A stretch of 64,000 nucleotides of DNA from positions 124,001 through 188,000 of the forward strand of contig JBOFYV010000068.1 of the NCBI GenBank assembly GCA_051654865.1, in the 5' to 3' direction. The notes beneath the pieces were generated by a model. The model saw only the letters and a list, made by a program, of their open reading frames with translations. It did no database searches and was not told the DNA's origin. A program made the translations under genes and the position numbers. This stretch comes from JBOFOR01 sp051654865 (GTDB lineage Bacteria > Bacillota > Clostridia > Peptostreptococcales > Peptostreptococcaceae). Shown piece by piece: positions 36,055 to 44,889 of this stretch. The first letter of the stretch is position 1, and the number at the start of each line of letters is the position of its first letter.

Positions 36055-36825
36055 ATGATTGTAAAGGTGGATAACACTTATAATAGAAAAGTTATAGAAT
36101 ACCTAAGAAAGGAACCTGATTTTAATTTATTTATTATAGGTGATATACAAAGATATGGATACAACAACTACTTTTTAAATGTATGGGCAAGTATTGATTC
36201 AAATGGTAATATAGGTGGAGTTTTATTAAAGTATTTTGAGTTTTTAATATTTTATTCAGATAATATGGAAAGTAGTGAGGAGTTTTATGATTTAATTACT
36301 ACTTTAGAATATGTTGAAATAAGTGGTAAAAGTGAATGCGTAGATTATATGGCTAGAATGCTTGAACTAAAAAAGAAAAGAGTTGTTAATTTTAGTAGAT
36401 TAGAAAATAAAAATAGTTTAGTTGATAATGATTTAAAAATAAAGGTAAGAAAAGTTAGATTTGGGAACATAAAAAAAGTGGTTAAGTTGTATGAAGTAAT
36501 TGATGAGTTTGAAAATACAACAGTAGATAGTATAAAAAATGGATTAAAAACAGGCAGAGGTTATTGTATAGAAATAAATAGAAAAGTAGTAGCTATGGCT
36601 AAAAGTACATGTGAAAATAAAACACATGCAATGCTAGTGGGCGTAGGTACTCATCCTAATTATAGAAATAAAGGACTTGCTACAAAGTGTATAGTTAAGA
36701 TATGTAAAGAACTTATAAATGAAAATAAGGTACCTTGTTTGTTTTATGATAATGAATACGCAGGTAAAATATATAGAAAATTAGGATTTAATGATATTGG
36801 AACTTGGAGCATATATTCTAAGTAG
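36055..36825 (+). CDS. GNAT family N-acetyltransferase, two-domain
   Basis: 256 residues. The C-terminal half is a GNAT fold: GYCIEINRKVVAMAKSTCE, then VGVGTHPNYRNKGLATKCIV (the acetyl-CoA pyrophosphate-binding loop, ~195-215) and YDNEYAGKIYRKLGF near the end. The N-terminal ~120 residues resemble the degenerate first GNAT-like domain of FR47-type proteins (FNLFIIGDIQRYG). The substrate cannot be inferred. It is flanked by intergenic spaces on both sides, probably a single-gene unit. Confidence 0.85.
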   Translation: MIVKVDNTYNRKVIEYLRKEPDFNLFIIGDIQRYGYNNYFLNVWASIDSNGNIGGVLLKYFEFLIFYSDNMESSEEFYDLITTLEYVEISGKSECVDYMARMLELKKKRVVNFSRLENKNSLVDNDLKIKVRKVRFGNIKKVVKLYEVIDEFENTTVDSIKNGLKTGRGYCIEINRKVVAMAKSTCENKTHAMLVGVGTHPNYRNKGLATKCIVKICKELINENKVPCLFYDNEYAGKIYRKLGFNDIGTWSIYSK

Positions 36826-36882
36826 ATAAGTTATTAAATCAAGTAGAATTAAAAATATGATGTAGAAAATGAGTAAATATTG

Positions 36883-36947
36883 TATAATTTTATTAGTTGG
36901 AGAAATCATTTTCATATAGAATGAAACTCTTCACTAATAAAATTATA
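36883..36947 (+). other. long inverted repeat upstream of the glucokinase gene
   Basis: TATAATTTTATTAGT (36883-36897) and its exact reverse complement (36933-36947) form a 15-bp perfect stem. The 35 bases between them can extend the pairing imperfectly (AAATCATTTTC against GAATGAAACTC). It ends ~43 bp before glk. A run of T does not follow, so it is not a standard terminator; an operator or 5' UTR structure is possible. Confidence 0.6.
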
Positions 36948-36989
36948 AAAATATTCTATAATGAGACAAAAGGTAATTAGGAGGAGAAA

Positions 36990-37922
36990 ATGTATAATAT
37001 TGGGATTGATGTAGGTGGAATGAGTATAAAAGCTGGAGTTGTTCATAATGGTGATATAATACATAGAGCAGTTATAGAAACAGATCCAAAGGGTGGAGTA
37101 GATAAGTTAGTTGAAGATATAACTAGTTTAGTTAATACTTTAGTAACTGAAAACAATATAGACACAAAAGATATAAACACTATAGGTATAGGATTGCCTG
37201 GTGTTGTAACAAGAGATGGTTCGGTTACATGTGTAAACTTAGGACTTAATAATGCTCCAATCGTTGAAAAGTTAAATGAAAAAATAAAAGATGCTAAGGT
37301 TGCAATTGGAAATGATGCTAACGTTGCTGCTCTTGCTGAATACGCATATGGAAGTATGAAGGGATATGATAGTGGAGCCATGATAACTTTAGGAACTGGA
37401 GTAGGTGGAGGAATAGTAATAGGTGGGAAACTTATAACAGGAGCGAACGGTTTAGGGGCTGAAATTGGACATACTATGATAGCTACTAACTATTTTAACT
37501 GTAACTGTGGAAACAATGGTTGTTTTGAAACCTTCTGTTCAGCAACTGCAATAATTAAATATGCACAAAAATTATTAGAAGAAGATAGACAAACAATAAT
37601 AAAAGATATGTGTGAAGGTGACTTGAACAAAGTAACTGCTAAGATGGTATTTGATGCATACAGAGAAAATGATGAAGCAGCTGTAGAAGTAATAAATAGA
37701 TTTAAAAAGTATTTAGCTATGGGACTTGCTAATATAGTAAGTTTTATAGATCCAGCTGTAATATCTATAGGTGGAGGAGTATCAAATGCGAGTGATATAT
37801 TACTAGAAGGATTAAGTGAAAATATAAAAACATATTTACCTTTTAAAGAAGGAAATATAGCAGATATAGTAATAGCTAAATTTAAAAACGATGCAGGAAT
37901 ACTAGGGGCATCGGCTTTATAA
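36990..37922 (+). CDS. glcK: ROK family glucokinase
   Basis: 310 residues. It phosphorylates glucose (or a related sugar) with ATP. The N-terminal phosphate loop is IGIDVGGMSIKAGVV; GLPGVVT (~70), GNDANVAALAE (~104), TLGTGVGGGIV (~131), GAEIGHT (~155) and the ROK zinc motif CNCGNNGCFETFCS (~172) follow. The assignment to glucose is from family resemblance, since no sugar transport gene is adjacent. GGAGGAG precedes the ATG. Confidence 0.88.
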   Translation: MYNIGIDVGGMSIKAGVVHNGDIIHRAVIETDPKGGVDKLVEDITSLVNTLVTENNIDTKDINTIGIGLPGVVTRDGSVTCVNLGLNNAPIVEKLNEKIKDAKVAIGNDANVAALAEYAYGSMKGYDSGAMITLGTGVGGGIVIGGKLITGANGLGAEIGHTMIATNYFNCNCGNNGCFETFCSATAIIKYAQKLLEEDRQTIIKDMCEGDLNKVTAKMVFDAYRENDEAAVEVINRFKKYLAMGLANIVSFIDPAVISIGGGVSNASDILLEGLSENIKTYLPFKEGNIADIVIAKFKNDAGILGASAL

Positions 37923-37928
37923 TAAATG

Positions 37929-37967
37929 AACTGTCTAAGTGAAACTTAGGCAGTTTTTTACGTATAA
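37929..37967 (+). terminator. intrinsic terminator of glcK with ACGTATAA tail
   Basis: AACTGtCTAAGT / ACTTAGGCAGTT stem, then TTTTTTACGTATAAC; the tail matches those after rplS, brnQ and dacF. Confidence 0.85.
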
Positions 37968-38084
37968 CTAAATTTATAAAAATTAATAAATATGTAGATT
38001 TAAAATAATATAAGTGGGTATTATACTAAATGTGAATTTGATGAACTGAAAATTTAATCCTGACAAAAATAGTATGAATTAAAG

Positions 38085-38113
38085 TTGACAAACTTAGTGT
38101 GATATAATAGAAT
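38085..38113 (+). promoter_or_regulatory. promoter of the iscR operon
   Basis: TTGACA, a 17-bp spacer and TAGAAT; an overlapping TATAAT is only 12 bp from the -35. The -35 is flanked upstream by TAGTATGAAT (38070-38079) and the -10 downstream by a full dyad, which suggests autorepression. Confidence 0.65.
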
Positions 38114-38126
38114 AATAATGAAGATA

Positions 38127-38149
38127 ATTCATACTAAAATAGTAGGAAT
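38127..38149 (+). promoter_or_regulatory. IscR/Rrf2-type operator
   Basis: ATTCATACTA-AAA-TAGTAGGAAT is a 23-bp dyad with one mismatch between the arms. The half-site TAGTATGAAT occurs again upstream of the -35 at 38070. Location just after the -10 of iscR fits an autoregulatory operator. Confidence 0.55.
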
Positions 38150-38175
38150 TAGATTTCTAGTAAAGGGTGATAAAT

Positions 38176-38628
38176 ATGAAATTATCTACAAAAGGACGAT
38201 ACGGTCTAAAAGCAATGTTTGAACTTTCATTAAATCAGCATAGTGGACCAGTTCCGTTAAAATATATTGCAAAAAAGCAAAATATATCTGATCAATATTT
38301 AGAGCAAATATTTTCGGCTTTAAAAAAAGCAGGTTTAGTAAAAAGCGTAAGGGGTGCTCAAGGTGGGTATCTATTAGGTAAAGAACCAACAGACATAACA
38401 GTTGGAGATATACTAACTGTACTTGAAGGTCCTGTATCTTTATCAGACTGTTTACTAGATGAAGATATATGTGAAAACTCAGGTATATGCGTGACAAAAG
38501 TAGTTTGGGAAAAGATAAAAAAGGGTATAGAAGAAGTAATACATTCTATCACTCTTAAGGACATGATAAATGATTACAATAAAAATAAATTAGATAACGA
38601 TATAACTAATTTAATTAATAATAAATAA
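38176..38628 (+). CDS. iscR: Rrf2 family Fe-S cluster regulator IscR
   Basis: 150 residues from ATG 38176 (MKLSTKGRYGLKAMFEL, the conserved Rrf2 N-terminus; AAAGGGTGA covers an in-frame GTG at 38167). A winged helix includes IAKKQNISDQYLEQIFSALKKAGLVKSVRGAQGGYLL. Three cysteines in CLLDEDICENSGIC (~93-106) match the cluster ligands of IscR. It leads the iscR-iscS-iscU-mnmA unit and probably represses it when cluster-loaded. Confidence 0.93.
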   Translation: MKLSTKGRYGLKAMFELSLNQHSGPVPLKYIAKKQNISDQYLEQIFSALKKAGLVKSVRGAQGGYLLGKEPTDITVGDILTVLEGPVSLSDCLLDEDICENSGICVTKVVWEKIKKGIEEVIHSITLKDMINDYNKNKLDNDITNLINNK

Positions 38629-38650
38629 AAGAGATAGGAGACGTATAAAA

Positions 38651-39838
38651 ATGGAAAAAAGAAGATTATATATGGATTACTCTGCGACAACTCCTGTAAA
38701 ACAAGAAGTATTAGATGAAATGATGCCATATTTAACAAATTATTTTGGGAATGCATCAAGCTTTCACACATTCGGAAGAGAAGCTAAAAATGCTTTAGAT
38801 AAAGCTAGAGAACAAGTAGCAAGTCTTGTTAATGCAAAACCAAATGAAATATATTTTACAGCAGGTGGAACAGAAAGTGATAACTGGGCAATAGAAGGTG
38901 TTGCTTTTTCTAATAAAGAGAAAGGAAACCATATAATAACATCTAAAATAGAACACCATGCAGTTCTTCACACTTGTGAATATTTAGAAAAATATCATGG
39001 ATTTGAAGTAACATACCTTGATGTTGATAGTGAAGGAAAAATAAGATTAGAAGACTTAGAAAATGCTATAAAGGACACAACTATATTAATAACAATAATG
39101 TATGCTAACAATGAAATAGGTACAGTTCAACCGATAAAAGAAATTGGTGAAATAGCTAAAAAACATAAAATAATCTTCCATACAGATGCAGTTCAAGCAT
39201 CAGGAAATATATTAATAAATGTAAAAGAATTAAATATAGACTTAATGAGTATGTCTTCACACAAAATATATGGACCTAAAGGAATAGGAGCATTATATAT
39301 AAAAACAGGAACAAAGCTTCATACATTTGTTCATGGTGGAGCACAAGAAAGAAGAAGAAGAGCAGGTACTGAAAATATACCATCAATAGTTGGATATGGT
39401 AAAGCTGCTGAATTAGCTAAAGCTAATATGGAAAATCATATACAAACATTAACATCTTTAAGAAAAAAATTAATAGATGGAATATTAGAAGCAATACCAT
39501 ATACAAGAGTTAATGGTAGTATGACAGATAGATTACCAGGAAATGTAAACTTCTCATTTGAATTTATAGAAGGAGAAGGTATACTTTTAATGTTAGATAT
39601 GTTAGGAATAGCTGCATCTAGTGGTTCAGCATGTACTTCAGGATCATTAGATCCATCACATGTCTTAATGGCAATAGGGTTACCACATGAAATAGCTCAT
39701 GGTTCGCTTAGACTTTCAATAGGTGACTTTACAACAGAAGAAGATATAGATTATATATTAGAGCATTTACCAGCAGTTATAGAGAGACTAAGAAGTATGT
39801 CACCTCTTTATGATGCAGTAAAAAATGAAAGAAAATAA
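38651..39838 (+). CDS. iscS: cysteine desulfurase (IscS/NifS)
   Basis: 395 residues, a PLP enzyme that releases sulfur from cysteine for Fe-S clusters and tRNA thiolation. HTDAVQASGNI (~178) and SMSSHKIYGPKGIGALY (~200, with the PLP-binding Lys) are clear; the catalytic Cys sits in the loop ASSGSACTSGSLDPSHVL (~325). The start YMDYSATTP is typical. TAGGAGACG precedes the ATG. It sits between iscR and iscU. Confidence 0.97.
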   Translation: MEKRRLYMDYSATTPVKQEVLDEMMPYLTNYFGNASSFHTFGREAKNALDKAREQVASLVNAKPNEIYFTAGGTESDNWAIEGVAFSNKEKGNHIITSKIEHHAVLHTCEYLEKYHGFEVTYLDVDSEGKIRLEDLENAIKDTTILITIMYANNEIGTVQPIKEIGEIAKKHKIIFHTDAVQASGNILINVKELNIDLMSMSSHKIYGPKGIGALYIKTGTKLHTFVHGGAQERRRRAGTENIPSIVGYGKAAELAKANMENHIQTLTSLRKKLIDGILEAIPYTRVNGSMTDRLPGNVNFSFEFIEGEGILLMLDMLGIAASSGSACTSGSLDPSHVLMAIGLPHEIAHGSLRLSIGDFTTEEDIDYILEHLPAVIERLRSMSPLYDAVKNERK

Positions 39839-39894
39839 TGAGATTATAAATATAGATAAAAACAGTTAATAGATTATAATAGGAGGATAAGATT

Positions 39895-40341
39895 ATGCAA
39901 TATAGTGATAAAGTAATGGAACATTTCATGAATCCAAGAAATGTTGGAGAAATAGATAATGCAAGTGGTATAGGTGAAGTAGGAAATGCTAAATGTGGAG
40001 ATATAATGAGAATATATCTTGATATAGAAGATGAAATAATAAAAGATGTTAAGTTCAAAACATTTGGATGTGGATCAGCTATAGCAAGTTCTTCTATGGC
40101 TACAGAAATGGTAAAAGGAAAAACTATACATGAAGCACTAGCTGTAACAAATAAAGCAGTTGCAGAAGCATTAGATGGTTTACCACCAGTAAAAATGCAC
40201 TGTTCAGTACTTGCAGAGCAAGCTATAAAAGCTGCATTAATAGATTATGCTAAAAAGCACAATATCCATATACCAGAATTAGATGGTGTAGTAATAGATG
40301 ATGATCATGATCATCACCATGATTTAGAAGAAGAAGCTTAA
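39895..40341 (+). CDS. iscU: Fe-S cluster assembly scaffold IscU/NifU
   Basis: 148 residues. The scaffold has the three conserved cysteines: GNAKCGDIMRIYL (~36), FKTFGCGSAIASSSM (~61) and MKHCSV-type HCSVLAEQAIKAAL (~102). It assembles 2Fe-2S clusters on sulfur from IscS. Odd: the last ~14 residues are DDDHDHHHDLEEEA, a His/Asp-rich tail not found in standard IscU, which could bind metal. AGGAGG precedes the ATG. Confidence 0.95.
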   Translation: MQYSDKVMEHFMNPRNVGEIDNASGIGEVGNAKCGDIMRIYLDIEDEIIKDVKFKTFGCGSAIASSSMATEMVKGKTIHEALAVTNKAVAEALDGLPPVKMHCSVLAEQAIKAALIDYAKKHNIHIPELDGVVIDDDHDHHHDLEEEA

Positions 40342-40366
40342 ATTTAATATTTAATTTAAGATTATA

Positions 40367-40405
40367 ATATCCCTTTTAAGTAAAAACTTAAAAGGGATAT
40401 ATTTA
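40367..40405 (+). terminator. hairpin terminator after iscU
   Basis: A perfect 15-bp stem (ATATCCCTTTTAAGT and complement) with a 4-nt loop; the following tract is AT-rich rather than a clean T-run, so termination may be partial and allow read-through to mnmA. Confidence 0.65.
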
Positions 40406-40473
40406 TTGTAATGAATATAAAGTATTTTAAAAATACGACAAAATAGATATAATATAAACAACGAGGTGATTAT

Positions 40474-41553
40474 ATGAGCAAAAGAGTAATGATAGGTATG
40501 AGTGGTGGAGTTGATAGTTCTGTTGCGGCATACTTACTAAAAAAGCAAGGCTATGATGTAATAGGCGTAACTATGAAATTATGGCAAGATGATGAGGACG
40601 ATGATTTAATAGAAAATGAAGGTGGATGTTGTTCATTAGCAGCGGTAGAAGATGCTAGAAGAGTAGCTGAAAAAATAGGCATACCTTTTTATGTTTTAAA
40701 CTTTAGTGATGTATTTAAAGAAAAGGTAATAGAGCCTTTTATAGATGAATACTTAAACGGTAGAACACCAAATCCATGTATAGCATGTAACAAACATATA
40801 AAATTTGATGACTTCTTTAATAAAGCTCGTCAAATAGGATGCGACTATGTAGCAACAGGCCACTATGCTAAAATAGAAAAAGATGAAGAGAGCGAAAGAT
40901 TCTTATTAAAAAAATCTGTAACAGATAAAAAAGATCAGACATATGCATTATACAATATGACTCAAGAACAATTAGAGCATACCCTACTACCTATAGGAGA
41001 CTATGAAAAAGACACTATAAGAGAAATAGCTAGAGAAATGGGATTACTAGTAGCAGATAAACCAGACAGTCAAGAAATATGCTTTGTAAAAGATAATAAC
41101 TATGCAGGTTATGTAGAAAAACACTCTAAAAAAAGAATAGAAGAAGGATACTTCGTAGATACTAAAGGTAATGTGTTAGGAAAGCATAAAGGAATAATAA
41201 ATTACACAATAGGACAAAGAAAAGGCCTAGGAATAGCATTTGGAAAGCCTATGTTCGTAGTAGATATAAATGCTAAGAAAAATACAGTGGTACTAGGAGA
41301 TAATGATGAATTATTCAACAGAGTTGTAATCGCAAAGGATTATAACTTAATACCATTTGATGATATTACAGAGCCAGTAAGAGTAGAAGCTAAAATAAGA
41401 TACTCGGCAAAACCATCACCAGCAACACTTTACAAAATAGATGACAAAAAAATTAAAATAGTATTTGATGAACCGCAAAGAGCTATAACAAAAGGTCAAT
41501 CAGTTGTAATGTATCAAGGAGAGGTTGTAGTTGGTGGAGGAATCATCTGCTAA
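40474..41553 (+). CDS. mnmA: tRNA-specific 2-thiouridylase MnmA
   Basis: 359 residues. It makes 2-thiouridine at wobble U34 using sulfur from a desulfurase relay. The PP-loop is GMSGGVDSSVAAYLL (~9-23); the catalytic cysteines are in NPCIACNKHIKF (~100) and SQEICFV (~202); the C-terminal beta-barrel is complete (INYTIGQRKGLGIAFGKP). Position after iscS-iscU matches its need for IscS sulfur. ACGAGGTGA precedes the ATG. Confidence 0.97.
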   Translation: MSKRVMIGMSGGVDSSVAAYLLKKQGYDVIGVTMKLWQDDEDDDLIENEGGCCSLAAVEDARRVAEKIGIPFYVLNFSDVFKEKVIEPFIDEYLNGRTPNPCIACNKHIKFDDFFNKARQIGCDYVATGHYAKIEKDEESERFLLKKSVTDKKDQTYALYNMTQEQLEHTLLPIGDYEKDTIREIAREMGLLVADKPDSQEICFVKDNNYAGYVEKHSKKRIEEGYFVDTKGNVLGKHKGIINYTIGQRKGLGIAFGKPMFVVDINAKKNTVVLGDNDELFNRVVIAKDYNLIPFDDITEPVRVEAKIRYSAKPSPATLYKIDDKKIKIVFDEPQRAITKGQSVVMYQGEVVVGGGIIC

Positions 41554-41654
41554 TAAAAGTGTTAATAAAATAATTTATGATATTGATTAATAATAGTATT
41601 GATTAATTTTATAAAATTTAGTAATATATCATATATATATAACTTAAAATAATA

Positions 41655-41904
41655 AACACAGTGATAAGAAGTAGTAAATTATTTGAAGTCTTACAGAGAG
41701 AGGGAAATGGTGGAAGCCCTTAGAATAAAATAATTGAAGCAGTCTTTGAGTAACAATCTTGAACTAATAGTAGAGGTTGTCGGTAGTTCCGTTATAACTA
41801 AGGTTTTCCGAAGATGTCACAATTTAATTTGTGATAATTAGGGTGGTACCGCGAATTTAATCCTCGCCCCTATAATTTATATTATAGGTGCGAGGTTTTT
41901 TAAT
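41655..41904 (+). promoter_or_regulatory. T-box riboswitch, alanine-specific
   Basis: The leader of alaS occupies most of a 377-bp gap. The universal T-box AGGGTGGTACCGCG is at 41840-41853. Stem I has GTGATAAGAAGTAGTA on its 5' side and AATTATTT/AAATAATT as upper stem; the 3' side of the specifier loop reads TTGAAGCAGTC with GCA (Ala) at 41739-41741. A terminator follows (CCTCGCCCCTATAAT / ATTATAGGTGCGAGG then TTTTTT, 41862-41901). Uncharged tRNA-Ala should stabilise the antiterminator and allow alaS expression. Confidence 0.95.
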
Positions 41905-41929
41905 ACATACATTTAGGAGGAAATTCAAT

Positions 41930-44575
41930 ATGAAACAAATGGGATTAAATGAAATAAGAAGTAAATTTCTTAAATTTTTTGAGTCTAAAGAACACTACTT
42001 ACAACAAAGTGCTTCTTTAGTACCGCACAATGACAAAAGTTTATTATTAATAAACTCAGGTATGGCACCGCTTAAAAACTACTTTGCAGGTGTAGAAGTA
42101 CCACCAAGTAAGAGAATGACTACTTGTCAAAAGTGTATCAGAACGGGTGATATAGAAAATGTAGGAAAGACAGCTAGACATGGTACTTTCTTTGAAATGT
42201 TAGGAAACTTCTCATTTGGAGATTATTTCAAGACAGAATCTATAAAATGGGGATGGGAGTTTGTTACAGAAGAGCTAAACATACCTACAGATAAAATATG
42301 GGTAAGTGTTTATGAAGAAGATGATGATTCATATGACCTATGGGTAAAAGAAATGGGATTCCCAGAGGAAAGAATAGTTAGATTAGGAAAAGACGACAAC
42401 TTCTGGGAAATAGGAATAGGACCTTGTGGACCATGTTCTGAGATACACTTTGATAGAGGAGTAGAATATGGATGTGACAATCCAGATTGTAAGCCAGGAT
42501 GTGACTGTGACAGATACTTAGAGTTCTGGAACCACGTATTTACTCAATTTAGTAGAGATGAAGAAGGTAACTACACTGAATTAGAAAATAAAAATATAGA
42601 TACAGGTATGGGTCTTGAGAGAATGGCTTGTATAATGCAAGGTGTTGATACTATATTTGATGTAGATACTATAAAGCATATATTAAACACAGTTGAAAAA
42701 ATGGCTGGTGTTGAATATGGAAAAGATGCTAAAACAGATGTATCCATAAGAATAATAACTGATCATATAAGAGCAGTAAGTTTCTTAGTTGGAGACGGTG
42801 TATTACCATCGAATGAAGGTAGAGGATATGTACTTAGAAGATTACTTAGACGTGCAGCTAGACACGGAAAGTTACTTGGAATAAAAGAAAACTTCTTATA
42901 CAAACTAGTTGATGAAGTAATAAAAGTTAGTGGAGAAGCTTATCCAGAATTAGTAGAAAAAGAAAACTACATCAAAAAAGTTATAAGAATAGAAGAAGAA
43001 AAGTTCAATGAAACAATAGAACAAGGTATGGAAATACTATCATCATATATAAATGAATTAAAGCAAAATGGAAAAACTACATTAAGTGGAGAAAATGCAT
43101 TCAAGTTATATGATACTTATGGATTCCCAATAGACTTAACTAAAGAAATATTAGAAGAAGAACATCTTTCTTTAGATGAAGAAGCTTTTAACGAAGAAAT
43201 GAACAAGCAAAGAGAAAGAGCTAGAAGTGCTAGAGGTAATATGGAAGGTGAAGGATGGAAAGAAGATCCTTTATCAAAATTAGAATGTGCAGTTGATAGT
43301 GAATTTGATGGATATTGTGACCTAAAAGGTGAAGGTATAGTAAAAGCTATAGTAAAAGACAATGAATTAGTAGAATGTGCACAAGCTGGAGATAAGGTAG
43401 TTATAGTTCTTGATACAACTACATTCTATCCAGAAGGTGGAGGACAAGCAGGAGATACTGGTCTTTTAGCTAACAAGGATGAAGATATAGTAATTGAAGT
43501 AACAGATACTAGAAAAGGTGCTAACAATACTATAAAACATATAGGATTTGTTAAATCAGGAATGATAAATACTAATGAAAAATTAAATACTTTAGTAAAT
43601 AAAGAAACAAGAATGGCTTCTGCTAGAAACCACAGTGCTACACATATATTACACAAAGTATTAAAAGAAGTATTAGGAGATCACGTTAACCAAGCAGGAT
43701 CTTTAGTTACTCCAGAAAGATTAAGATTTGATGTAACTCACTTTGAAGCTATAACAAAAGATGAGTTAAAATTAATAGAAGAAAAAGTAAATGATGCTAT
43801 ATTAGAAGCTTTAGATATAGAAAGTGAAAATATGAGCATAAATGATGCAAAAGAAAAAGGAGCTATGGCTCTATTTGGCGAAAAGTATGGTAATGAGGTA
43901 AGAGTTGTATCTATGGGAGACTACTCAATAGAGCTTTGCGGAGGAACTCACTTAACTAATACTTCTCAAATAGGAATGTTTAAAATACTATCTGAAGGTG
44001 GAGTAGCTGCAGGTGTAAGAAGAATTGAAGCTATAACAGGTAAAGCAGTATACAACTACATAAGAGAAAGAGAAGAAGCATTAGCGACAATATGTGCTAG
44101 TCTAAAAACTAAAGAAGATAGTTTATGTCAAAGAGTAACATCTTTATTAGAAGAAAATAAAAGCTTAGGTAAAGAGTTGCATGAAGTTAAGACTAAGATG
44201 AGTTTACAATCAATAGACTCAGTATTAGACTCTAAGGTAGATATAAACGGAGTGAACGTAGTTACAGCTAAGTTTAATGGAATGGATATGAATACATTAA
44301 AGGATGTAGCAGATAAACTAAGAGACAAATTAGTTAGTGGAGTAGTAGTGCTTGCTAATACTACAGAAGACAAAGTAAACTTTGTTGCAACAGCTACAGC
44401 TGATGTTATAGCTAAAGGAATACACTCAGGAAACATAGTTAAAGAGGTTGCAATGGTAGCTGGAGGAAAAGGTGGAGGAAGACCTAATATGGCTCAAGCT
44501 GGAGCTCCAGATATATCAAAAGTAGACGAAGCTTTAACTCAAGCTACAGAAGTTGTTAAAAATCAAGTAAAATAA
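41930..44575 (+). CDS. alaS: alanyl-tRNA synthetase
   Basis: 881 residues from ATG 41930, preceded by AGGAGGAAA; upstream in-frame codons lie inside the T-box terminator and are not used. The class II catalytic core (SAPLVP-like SASLVPHND, FEMLGNFSFGDYFK), the editing domain with HSATHILH (~578) and CGGTH (~672), and the C-Ala domain with GGKGGGRPNMAQAG near the end are all present. Four Cys near residue 187-200 (CDNPDCKPGCDCD) form an additional metal-like motif found in clostridial AlaRS. It is controlled by the alanine T-box. Confidence 0.98.
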   Translation: MKQMGLNEIRSKFLKFFESKEHYLQQSASLVPHNDKSLLLINSGMAPLKNYFAGVEVPPSKRMTTCQKCIRTGDIENVGKTARHGTFFEMLGNFSFGDYFKTESIKWGWEFVTEELNIPTDKIWVSVYEEDDDSYDLWVKEMGFPEERIVRLGKDDNFWEIGIGPCGPCSEIHFDRGVEYGCDNPDCKPGCDCDRYLEFWNHVFTQFSRDEEGNYTELENKNIDTGMGLERMACIMQGVDTIFDVDTIKHILNTVEKMAGVEYGKDAKTDVSIRIITDHIRAVSFLVGDGVLPSNEGRGYVLRRLLRRAARHGKLLGIKENFLYKLVDEVIKVSGEAYPELVEKENYIKKVIRIEEEKFNETIEQGMEILSSYINELKQNGKTTLSGENAFKLYDTYGFPIDLTKEILEEEHLSLDEEAFNEEMNKQRERARSARGNMEGEGWKEDPLSKLECAVDSEFDGYCDLKGEGIVKAIVKDNELVECAQAGDKVVIVLDTTTFYPEGGGQAGDTGLLANKDEDIVIEVTDTRKGANNTIKHIGFVKSGMINTNEKLNTLVNKETRMASARNHSATHILHKVLKEVLGDHVNQAGSLVTPERLRFDVTHFEAITKDELKLIEEKVNDAILEALDIESENMSINDAKEKGAMALFGEKYGNEVRVVSMGDYSIELCGGTHLTNTSQIGMFKILSEGGVAAGVRRIEAITGKAVYNYIREREEALATICASLKTKEDSLCQRVTSLLEENKSLGKELHEVKTKMSLQSIDSVLDSKVDINGVNVVTAKFNGMDMNTLKDVADKLRDKLVSGVVVLANTTEDKVNFVATATADVIAKGIHSGNIVKEVAMVAGGKGGGRPNMAQAGAPDISKVDEALTQATEVVKNQVK

Positions 44576-44622
44576 ATTTTAAATAACAACTTATATATAT
44601 AAATAAAAAAGGGGAGTTGAAC

Positions 44623-44880
44623 ATGGAAAGAGATTTAGACTTTACAATGAAATTTGAAGGTGTATCAGAAGATAAGATTAGCGTTGAAGAAATGATAAGC
44701 ACGGTATATGAAGCTCTACTTGAAAAAGGGTATAATCCTATAAATCAAATAATAGGATATATTCTTTCTGGAGATTCAAGTTATATAACCTCACATAAAA
44801 ATGCAAGAACTATGATAAAAAAGTTTGAAAGAGACGAGATACTAGAAGAAGTAATCACGCACTATTTAAACAGAAAGTAG
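44623..44880 (+). CDS. ireB: IreB family regulatory phosphoprotein (UPF0297)
   Basis: 85 residues from ATG 44623, after GGGGAG. It has the family pattern DFTMKFEG ... VYEALLEKGYNPINQIIGYILSGDSSYITSHKNAR. IreB in Enterococcus is a substrate of the Ser/Thr kinase IreK and affects cephalosporin resistance; the clostridial role is inferred. The alaS-ireB-ruvX-DUF1292 order is widely conserved in Firmicutes; here one extra gene lies between ireB and ruvX. Confidence 0.93.
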   Translation: MERDLDFTMKFEGVSEDKISVEEMISTVYEALLEKGYNPINQIIGYILSGDSSYITSHKNARTMIKKFERDEILEEVITHYLNRK

Positions 44881-44889
44881 GTTAGAATA

